Source: Streptomonospora nanhaiensis (GTDB lineage: Bacteria; Actinomycetota; Actinomycetes; Streptosporangiales; Streptosporangiaceae). Taken from it: a DNA stretch of 35,208 nucleotides. Below the pieces are notes generated by a model, which saw nothing but the letters and a program-made list of their open reading frames with translations, did not search any database and had not been told where the DNA came from. The position numbers were made by a program, and so were the translations under genes. The DNA is taken from NCBI RefSeq assembly GCF_026642255.1, contig NZ_CP113265.1, forward strand, positions 1 through 35,208, written 5' to 3'. Positions 29,517 through 35,208 of this stretch are shown here, piece by piece; positions within the stretch are counted from its first letter, which is position 1, and each line of letters begins with the position of its first letter.

Positions 29517-29606
29517 ACACTCCCGACCCCACCCACGACTCAGGGGCGCCTGAGCTCTTCGGGATGGATCATCATTGGCAACTGTCCGTTGCGTGCTAAA
29601 CAGCGT

Positions 29607-29646
29607 TGCTCTTGGCCTCTCCATTTACAGGGAGAGGCCAAGAGCA
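29607..29646. terminator. Bidirectional terminator
   Basis: 16-bp perfect stem (TGCTCTTGGCCTCTCC) with an 8-nt loop between convergent genes. Confidence 0.8.
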
Positions 29647-29728
29647 CTAAATTCTGGATGGGGAAGTTCCCGGTCTTTCTTGATGAGATTTCGACTTCCC
29701 CCGTGATGCCTGCGCAGTATATTTTTTG

Positions 29729-30241
29729 TCAGCCCGCCCAGATGCGAAAGGACTCGATATTCTCAATCATGGCGTGGCCGACGAAGCTGGTATTTCCGAG
29801 GAAGTCCTGATGGGTGCCCGAGTAATTTGTGTTCGCATGGGCTCTTATGTGAGTGCACCGATTGAAGACCTGGAACGAGTTGATCCTGTTGTTCCACTCG
29901 TGCAGGTTCGAGAATCCGTACCCGTTTCTATCGCAGGGTCCCCAATTCCCATAGACGTGGTGCAGCGGGCCCTGGAAGCGTGAGTTGGCGTACCATGTCA
30001 TAAGGATAGTCGCTTGGTTGGTTGGGGCTTCCGTGGCCTCTCTGGCGCTTGGGTAGCATTCAGAGAATGCGACCTGTGAGACAGTCTCCCCAGGCTGCAA
30101 CTCTTCCAGGACGGTCACGCAGTGCTCTTCTCCCGGTGTCTCGCCAGAGTGCGCGGTGCCGGGAAGCACGGACAGCAGTACAGCAGAAGCTGCCAGTATT
30201 CTACCTGAGGTTAGGCCAATTCCTCTGAATTTATTAGTCAT
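29729..30241 (-). CDS. Secreted beta/gamma-crystallin-like (peptidase inhibitor I36-like) protein
   Basis: 170 residues. Signal peptide about 1-32 (TSGRILAASAVLLSVLPGTA). GGGAGAAA lies 8-9 nt before the ATG. Mature part with four Cys (EEHC, SECYP, GPCDR, NRCTH). The C terminus NSFQVFNRCTHIRAHANTNY, SGTHQDFLGN and ENIESFRIW follows the Y/F-x-x-x-x-Y-x-G then SxR pattern of crystallin folds found in Streptomyces proteinase inhibitors and related secreted proteins. A role outside the cell, such as protease inhibition or binding, is possible. Confidence 0.75.
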   Translation of the reverse strand: MTNKFRGIGLTSGRILAASAVLLSVLPGTAHSGETPGEEHCVTVLEELQPGETVSQVAFSECYPSAREATEAPTNQATILMTWYANSRFQGPLHHVYGNWGPCDRNGYGFSNLHEWNNRINSFQVFNRCTHIRAHANTNYSGTHQDFLGNTSFVGHAMIENIESFRIWAG

Positions 30242-30393
30242 TCGAGCTTTTCTCCCAAAATATCCCTAGGGTATCTCTCTGAACGCGAAGGCCTAGGATG
30301 GTGGCACTGGGGTTCTGTCTCTTATGTCCAGATGTTGACTGGCGTTTGACCGTCCGTTCGGTACTTGCGTGAGTTTGCGGGGGACAGCACGAT

Positions 30394-30837
30394 TCACCAC
30401 CAGCCGGTTCGTGTCTCGGGGTAATTTTCGCATATCTGGCCTTCCCAGGGGGTAATGCATGCCCTGAAAGCCACGTTCGACGAGGAACTCGTTTGGAAAC
30501 CACTAGTCCACACGTTCGGTCGACTCTGGATGTGCTCCTCGGAACTCAGATCGAATCGCCGATCGCCGTTGGTGTCAACCTCGAAGACAAGGAACCTGTT
30601 GCCGGAGTTCAATGCGCGTCCCCAGCCGTAGACCCGACCATTGCTGTGCCTGCCAAAGCGAACCTGGACGGTGCCGACGCTTGTTACTCGAGCATCTCCG
30701 GTGCCTTTATTGCTCGTCGCCAGCACCTGATCCGGATTAATCCACGTGGACGCAGATCGGGCATCCGCCACGGCCGCCCCCGGGGTAAGGAGAATCGACA
30801 CCATGAGCGCCACTGTGAGGCCGATGCTTTTTTTCAT
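30394..30837 (-). CDS. Secreted protein, about 147 residues
   Basis: Start ATG at 30837 or two codons earlier (30843). Signal peptide: KKSIGLTVALMVSILLTPGA, cleavage after AVA. The mature part is strand-rich with TVQVRFGRHSNGRVYGWGRA, FLVFEVDTNGDRRFDLS (calcium-loop-like DTNGDRRFD) and two Cys near the C terminus (ACITPWEGQIC). Family not recognised. With the genes at 28171 and 29729 it makes three predicted secreted proteins in 2.7 kb. Confidence 0.7.
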   Translation of the reverse strand: MKKSIGLTVALMVSILLTPGAAVADARSASTWINPDQVLATSNKGTGDARVTSVGTVQVRFGRHSNGRVYGWGRALNSGNRFLVFEVDTNGDRRFDLSSEEHIQSRPNVWTSGFQTSSSSNVAFRACITPWEGQICENYPETRTGWW

Positions 30838-30843
30838 TTCCAT

Positions 30844-31345
30844 TCTTTCATTGTTTGCAATGCTTTTTTAAGTGGGAGTTGTTGGCTTTTGTGTGCGCGC
30901 TACATTACTGGACTACCAGATAGAAATTCACGGACTACTCCTGCTTCCGCTATCCCATCTTCTCTTGGGTCATAATTACTCGTCAACACCTTTCGGCCCC
31001 AACCGAAACTCCCTGGTCAGCGCCGCAGGAAAGGCCGCCAACGCCGCACTAGGCATGGCGATCATCATCGCCCTGATCAACAACGTCGAATCGATTTCCA
31101 GCATGTTCGAGGTCGAAGCCTCCGCCCCCGCTCCAGCGTCCGAAGCACATCAGCAAGGAGACCTGGAAGCACCTCGAGAAGGCCCGCTGGGAGAACTACC
31201 GCCGCCGCCGCGCGTCCGAGACTGGCAGCGGCGGGAGCTGGAGCGGTGATGACGGCGATGGAGGGGACTGATCTACCCGTTGCCCCTTTCCTGCTTATCT
31301 TGTCCGCCCCCCTTTAGGAAACGGGACCAGGGCCCGCTTACCTAA
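30844..31345. other. Gap right of the secreted-protein genes
   Basis: AT-rich start. Contains the remnant at 30977-31249 and TTTAGGAA/TACCTAAAC motifs at about 31312-31348. Nothing else supportable. Confidence 0.45.
30977..31249 (+). pseudogene. Possible frameshifted small gene
   Basis: One frame gives SAAGKAANAALGMAIIIALI (membrane-like). After about 31140 the protein-like frame is the next one, KHISKETWKHLEKARWENY, then a Gly/Ser/Asp tail to about 31270. No clear start for the second part. A single frameshift would join them. Confidence 0.3.
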
Positions 31346-31418
31346 ACAGCACCCCCCGGACGCGTCGTCACGACGACGACAATGTCGTCGCCATGACGAC
31401 GCGTCCGGGGGGTGCTGT
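31346..31418. repeat. 73-bp structure with perfect 25-bp arms
   Basis: 31346-31370 is the exact reverse complement of 31394-31418. The 23-bp centre has its own inverted repeat CGACGAC-AAT-GTCGTCG. Related GACGACATTGTC follows at 31419. Candidate oriT, origin element or bidirectional terminator. Confidence 0.8.
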
Positions 31419-31447
31419 GACGACATTGTCATCACAGCGACGACACC

Positions 31448-31675
31448 GCTGGCCACCGTGGCCAACCCGCTCCGGACGCGAGGGCGGTGTCCGGCCGTGG
31501 CCACAAGTTCAGTACTGAACCTTTGGCCATGTCCGGCGCGGTGGCCAAACCGCCCCGGACACACCTCGACGAGGGGCCGCGCGAGGCGGTCATGTCCGGT
31601 GCAGGCTGGCCAGCGATCCGGCCATGGCCAACCCCGTGTCCGCCAGTGGCCACGGCGCGGCGGCCATGTCCAAAG
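31448..31675. repeat. TGGCCA/TGTCC repeat cluster III
   Basis: Eight or more TGGCCA units paired with TGTCC/GGACA, as in the 4.8-7.3 kb clusters, plus a perfect 14-bp palindrome GTTCAGTACTGAAC at 31507-31520. Confidence 0.55.
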
Positions 31676-31700
31676 AGATGTCCACACCCCCACGAACAGC

Positions 31701-31762
31701 AGTGATACGCGTATCACTCGTGCTACCTCTCGCACGGGTGCGAGGCGTAGCACGGGTATCAC
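31701..31762. promoter_or_regulatory. Centromere-like repeats, parB2 side
   Basis: Perfect palindrome AGTGATACGCGTATCACT (31701-31718), then CGTGCTAC, GTAGCAC and GTATCAC half-sites overlapping the end of parB2. The same half-sites recur on the other side of parA2. Confidence 0.6.
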
Positions 31763-32115
31763 GTCTTCTTGGACAGCTGCTTCTCCACCCGGGGCGCGGC
31801 GGCCACGGCCGCCCGGAAAAGCGCGGACACGACCTCGTGCTTCGGTGTCCGGGTGGCGTGGTGGATGTCGTCCACGACCCTGGCCAGCTCCTCCGCCGCC
31901 TCCGCGCTGGCGTACCAGCTGCGCCGCGTCATCTCCGTGGCCGCGGGTGCTTTCGGCTCAGGCCGGGCCGGGGGAGCGGCCTTGGCCACGGGTGCCGGCG
32001 CTTCCTTCTCCTCCTGGCCGTGCTCGCCCTGGCGCATGGCGGTCATCTTGCCCCAGTCGTCGGTGAGCCCGACCATGTCCGGGACGGAAGAGGCCTTCTT
32101 CTTCGCCGCGCTCAT
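31759..32115 (-). CDS. Small ParB-like centromere-binding protein
   Basis: 118 residues. N-terminal part basic then acidic/Pro-rich and disordered (SAAKKKASSVPDM, APAPVAKAAPPARPEPKAPA). C-terminal about 50 residues TRRSWYASAEAAEELARVVD and TPKHEVVSALFRAAVAAAPR form strand-helix-helix as in RHH-type centromere-binding proteins (ParG/Omega-like). Coupled to parA2 by ATGA. Probably binds the GTAGCAC/GTATCAC repeats. Confidence 0.7.
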   Translation of the reverse strand: MSAAKKKASSVPDMVGLTDDWGKMTAMRQGEHGQEEKEAPAPVAKAAPPARPEPKAPAATEMTRRSWYASAEAAEELARVVDDIHHATRTPKHEVVSALFRAAVAAAPRVEKQLSKKT

Positions 32116-32888
32116 GCGCGCACCGCCTTGGCCAGGTCGCGGAACCAGCCGGCCACCTCGGAGTCGGGCGCGTACTCGGTCACGGGCACCTTCGCCCTCC
32201 AGGCCTCCCGCACTTCCTTGCGCTTGCGGATCTCGCCGATCACGGGCGGGCTCCCCAGATTCCGGAACGCCTCCAGGACGCTGGTGACCATGGTGCCGTC
32301 GCGCACGTCGAACCGGGAGGGGAGCAGGCCCAGGACGTCGATGTCCACGTCCATGACCTGGCTCAGGGTGCCGATCTGGCGCAGCAGCAGCCGCAGCGCC
32401 TTGATGGAGGAGTCCTCCGCCTCCACCGGGACGATGAGTCCGCCGCGGCGTCCGGGGCGGCGCCGGGCCGCGATGAGCGCGGCGTCGGTGGTGGCGCCCA
32501 GGGAGGGCGGGCAGTCGATGAGGCACACGTCGTAGTCGTCCTCCAGATGCTGCAGGACGTTCTTGAGCCGGTGCTCGCGGCCGCTGGACATGTACAGGCC
32601 GCGGTCGAGCAGGAACATGTCCAGCGCGGTCGGCAGCACGTGCAAGTTGTCGCGGTAGGCGACCACGAGGTCGCGGGGGTGGCCCTCGTACTCGCCCAGG
32701 ATGGCCTGGGACAGGGTCGCGTCCTCGGGGGACTCGGGCACGCCGAGCGCGTCGGTCAGGTGGCCCTGGGGGTCGAGGTCGACCAGGAGCACGCGTTCGC
32801 CGGCGTCGGCCAGGGCGCCGCCCAGGCCGATGGTCGAGGCCGTCTTGCCGACCCCGCCCTTCTGGTTGATCAGGTTGTAAATGTCCAT
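32112..32888 (-). CDS. Second ParA partition ATPase
   Basis: 258 residues without N-terminal extension (type Ib-like size). KGGVGKT at 10-16, VLLVDLDPQGH, DVCLIDCPPSLG, PVEAEDSS, LGLLPSRFD. TACGCT at 32895-32900 lies 6 nt before the ATG and there is no ribosome site, so the mRNA is probably leaderless. The longer frame to 32957 is Cys-rich and made of the repeat region, so not coding. Only modestly similar to ParA1; the two systems look independent. Confidence 0.9.
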   Translation of the reverse strand: MDIYNLINQKGGVGKTASTIGLGGALADAGERVLLVDLDPQGHLTDALGVPESPEDATLSQAILGEYEGHPRDLVVAYRDNLHVLPTALDMFLLDRGLYMSSGREHRLKNVLQHLEDDYDVCLIDCPPSLGATTDAALIAARRRPGRRGGLIVPVEAEDSSIKALRLLLRQIGTLSQVMDVDIDVLGLLPSRFDVRDGTMVTSVLEAFRNLGSPPVIGEIRKRKEVREAWRAKVPVTEYAPDSEVAGWFRDLAKAVRA

Positions 32889-32917
32889 CCCGCGAGCGTA
32901 GACCTCGCACGTCTCGC

Positions 32918-33008
32918 ACACATAGCACCCGTGCGACACGTAGCACGGGTAGCACACGTGCTACGTCTCGCACACGTGCTACGAGTGCTACGCGTGCGAG
33001 GCATATCA
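32918..33008. promoter_or_regulatory. Centromere-like repeats, parA2 side
   Basis: GTAGCAC/GTGCTAC half-sites at about 32921, 32940, 32949-32964 (GTAGCAC-AC-GTGCTAC), 32976 and 32986, ending with ATATCACT at about 33003. Dense array over the parA2 promoter: likely both parS2 and operator. Confidence 0.6.
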
Positions 33009-33033
33009 CTCCAGGTCACGAACATGTACGCAG

Positions 33034-33068
33034 GTATCTCTGGCGAGATACGCGGCCCCTGCGGGGCC
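33034..33068. promoter_or_regulatory. Two inverted repeats upstream of MobF-1
   Basis: GTATCTC-TGGC-GAGATAC (33034-33051) and GGCCCC-TGC-GGGGCC (33054-33068). Located where conjugative plasmids often have oriT, directly before a relaxase gene. Confidence 0.4.
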
Positions 33069-33094
33069 TCAGAACTGCTGAGGGGGTGGTTCGG

Positions 33095-35208
33095 GTGGCG
33101 ATGGCGACGCCGATCCACGACGCCTCCCAGGGTGATTACCGTTTCGCTCAGCAGTGCGGGGCCGACGCCGTCACCGCTGAGAACGTGGCCGTGGCCTACC
33201 GGCTCGACGGGGCCGACCGCCCGATCGAGCGTGTCGGCGGCGGGTGGTCCGAGTTCGGGATCGAGGCCGGCACCGTCCTGGAGGATGCGGCCGACGTCGA
33301 GGCGATGCGCGAGCTGCTGGCCGGGCGCGACCCGCACTCCGGGGAACAGCTCGTGCGCCCGAAAGTCGCCGTCGCGCCCGAGGCCCAACTCCCGGCCGCC
33401 GCGTTCGTGGAGGCGCTGGAGGCGGCGGCCGCCAAACGCGGCCTCTCCCTGGCGGAGCTGGTGGCGGCCGACCCGTGGTCGGTCAAGCGGGTGGGCCGCC
33501 TGGAGCGGGGACTGCTGCGCGACGGCGAGCACCACCGCGCCCCCGTCGCGGACCTGTCCCGGGTGGCGGCCGCGGCCGGGATCGACCCCCGCCGCGTCTA
33601 CGGCCTGCCCCAGTGGAAGGCGGCGTGGGACCAGCGCGAGGCGCGGGTGCGGACCGGCGTCATGGGCTACGACGTGACGTTCGACCGGCCCAAGGGCATC
33701 AGCGTCCTGCAGGGCCTGGCCGATCCGGTGGTGGCCGCGCGGATGGAGGAGATCCACCTCGAAGCGGTCCGCGAGTCCGTGGCCGCCCTGCAGGGGTGGG
33801 CCGGGTACGGGATGGCCGGGCACCACGGCGACGGCCGGCGGGCCCAGCGCGTGGACACCAGCGGGTTCGTGGCCACGATGACGGTGCACCGCACCGCCCG
33901 GCCGGTCGACGGCTCCCCGGGGGACCCGCACCTGCACACCCACGTGATGGTCGCGAACATGGCCCGCTGCTCCGACGGCAAGTGGCGCACGATCGCGGCC
34001 GGGGGCCGGGACCTGATGCGGCACGTCCCGGCGGTGGGGGAGCTGTACCGGGCGCTGGAACGGAACAAGCTCCGCGAGGAGCTGGGCGTGCAGTTCGAGC
34101 GCGACGCCGTGACGGGCCGGTGGGACGTCGTCGGCGTCCCCGACACCCTGAAGCGGACCTTCTCGCGGCGCCAGCAGCAGATCCTCGCCGTGACCGGCCA
34201 GGGCGCCACCCCGGCGCAGAGCCGGACGGCGGGGCGGGCCACCGCCCGGGGCAAGGTCGCCTCCACCCCCGCCTCCGAGCGCCAGTCGTGGCACGAGCGC
34301 GCCCTGGAGGCCGGGCACACCCCGGCGCAGGTCGTCGCCGCCGCGCTGGGGCGCGAACCCGGAGGCCCCGCGGCGGGGCCGGCGCCGGGCGGCCCGGACC
34401 AGGGGCCGCCGAACCTGGATGCGCTGATCACGGCGGTGTGGGACCCCGAGCACGGGGTGACCGCCCATGCCAAGACCGTCACGCGGGCGAAGGTGCTGGC
34501 GCACGTGGCCGGGGCGCTCGGGGCCGGTCTGCCCTCCGTGGCGTTCCTGGAGGCGGTGACCGACCGCGTCCTGGCGGACGCGCGGGCGGTGGCGCTGCCC
34601 GAGGGCGGGCCCGCCCACATGACCAACGCCGGCCGGTACACCTCCGCCGACCTCGTGGCGGCGGAGGAGACCATCACCGCCTCCGCCGAGTGGCGCCTCC
34701 GGGACTTCTCCGGCCACGTGCACCTGAAGACGTCCATACGCGCGGAGCGGGAGTGGGAGCGCAAGAAGGGGTTCCGGCTCTCGGCCGAGCAGCGCGAGGT
34801 CGTGCACCGGCTGACCTTCGTCCCGCACGGCATCGACACGGTCGTGGGCGTGGCCGGGGCGGGCAAGACCACGATCATGTCGGCGACCAGGGCGATCTGG
34901 GAGTCGGCCGGGCACAAGGTCGAGGGCGCGGCCACCTCGGCCGTGGCCGCCGCGGGCTTGCGGGCGGAGGCCGGGATCGACTCGGGGACCGTGGCCTCCC
35001 TCCTGCGCCGCATCGAGACCGGGCGCGGCCTGGACGGCGTCGGCGTCCTGGTCCTGGACGAGGCCGCCACGGTCGACGACCGCGCCCTGGCCGCGATCGT
35101 CACCGAGGCCGCCCGGACCAAGACCAAGATCGTCGCGATCGGGGACCCGATGCAGGCGCGCGCGGTGGGCGCCGGCGGCGCGTTCGCCCGCGTGCACGAG
35201 ATCGTCGA
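33095..35208 (+). CDS. MobF relaxase-helicase 1, N-terminal part (continues at 1-1693)
   Basis: GTG at 33095 chosen: AGGGGG lies 8 nt upstream, as in MobF-2 (ATG at 33101 possible). Relaxase domain: YRLDGADRPIERVGGGW with candidate catalytic Tyr, FDRPKGISVLQGL, HLHTHVMVANM (three-His motif, about 279-285). Helicase: GVAGAGKTT (about 585-593), VLVLDEAATV, GDPMQARAVG. The frame is open to the last base; two bases of a codon remain and are completed by base 1. Both paralogues share order and motifs throughout, with moderate identity by eye. Confidence 0.92.
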   Translation, partial: MAMATPIHDASQGDYRFAQQCGADAVTAENVAVAYRLDGADRPIERVGGGWSEFGIEAGTVLEDAADVEAMRELLAGRDPHSGEQLVRPKVAVAPEAQLPAAAFVEALEAAAAKRGLSLAELVAADPWSVKRVGRLERGLLRDGEHHRAPVADLSRVAAAAGIDPRRVYGLPQWKAAWDQREARVRTGVMGYDVTFDRPKGISVLQGLADPVVAARMEEIHLEAVRESVAALQGWAGYGMAGHHGDGRRAQRVDTSGFVATMTVHRTARPVDGSPGDPHLHTHVMVANMARCSDGKWRTIAAGGRDLMRHVPAVGELYRALERNKLREELGVQFERDAVTGRWDVVGVPDTLKRTFSRRQQQILAVTGQGATPAQSRTAGRATARGKVASTPASERQSWHERALEAGHTPAQVVAAALGREPGGPAAGPAPGGPDQGPPNLDALITAVWDPEHGVTAHAKTVTRAKVLAHVAGALGAGLPSVAFLEAVTDRVLADARAVALPEGGPAHMTNAGRYTSADLVAAEETITASAEWRLRDFSGHVHLKTSIRAEREWERKKGFRLSAEQREVVHRLTFVPHGIDTVVGVAGAGKTTIMSATRAIWESAGHKVEGAATSAVAAAGLRAEAGIDSGTVASLLRRIETGRGLDGVGVLVLDEAATVDDRALAAIVTEAARTKTKIVAIGDPMQARAVGAGGAFARVHEIV

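Noticed and set aside
31446..32066. Plus-strand frames over TGGCCA cluster III
   Set aside because: Translation follows the repeats (WPRPW-like); no coding signature.
32889..32957. Upstream extension of parA2
   Set aside because: It is encoded by the GTAGCAC repeat array (Cys/Tyr-rich), and a -10-like TACGCT lies 6 bp before the chosen ATG.
1..35208. tRNA or rRNA genes
   Set aside because: No cloverleaf with a GTTCGA-type T-loop or rRNA segments noticed. The boxA-like boxes are not accompanied by rRNA sequence.

Overview
The window is about 70% GC and carries actinomycete families (BldC-like, DUF2637, XRE with an unrecognised C-terminal domain, GbsR/MarR-like, in-gene iteron replicon). It looks like the complete sequence of a mobilizable plasmid from a filamentous actinomycete; genus cannot be decided by reading. 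The two ends join: the last codons (35201-35208) and the first bases continue one MobF relaxase-helicase gene in frame and without a gap relative to a second MobF paralogue inside the window. The simplest reading is a 35,208-bp circle opened inside that gene.

Layout. 1-1693: C-terminal half of MobF-1. 2.0-6.6 kb: first partition system (parA1 with an N-terminal tandem ribbon-helix-helix-like extension, parB1), seven copies of a TTTTACcGcGTAAAA palindrome as likely parS, a roughly 1-kb non-coding block full of TGGCCA repeats, and a SMI1/KNR4 (SUKH) gene. 6.7-10.5 kb: DUF2637 membrane protein, MobC-like accessory protein, a second relaxase with an HHxH motif, and a zinc-finger protein. 10.5-14.5 kb: second MobF relaxase-helicase and an HTH-like protein. 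14.5-17.1 kb: three tandem cassettes on the minus strand, each with 34-41-bp perfect flanking inverted repeats, an rRNA boxA-like element, a GC hairpin, conserved promoter-like blocks and 23-52-residue proteins. This is the least explained part of the plasmid. 17.3-18.2 kb: DUF3592-like membrane protein. 18.3-20.9 kb: replicon (initiator with iterons inside the gene, then a DnaB-like helicase). 21.2-25.8 kb: regulators and small unknown genes. 26.1-27.3 kb: DUF418 membrane protein. 27.4-31.3 kb: lower-GC island with three predicted secreted proteins and gene remnants. 31.3-33.0 kb: a perfect 73-bp hairpin, more TGGCCA repeats and a second partition system (parA2, small parB2) flanked by GTAGCAC/GTATCAC repeats. 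33.1 kb to the end: N-terminal half of MobF-1.

How it fits together: replication by initiator plus helicase, stability by two unrelated partition systems, and transfer functions of three relaxases. No type IV secretion or TraB/FtsK-like translocase was seen, so transfer probably depends on a helper. Product names rest on motif reading, not searches.
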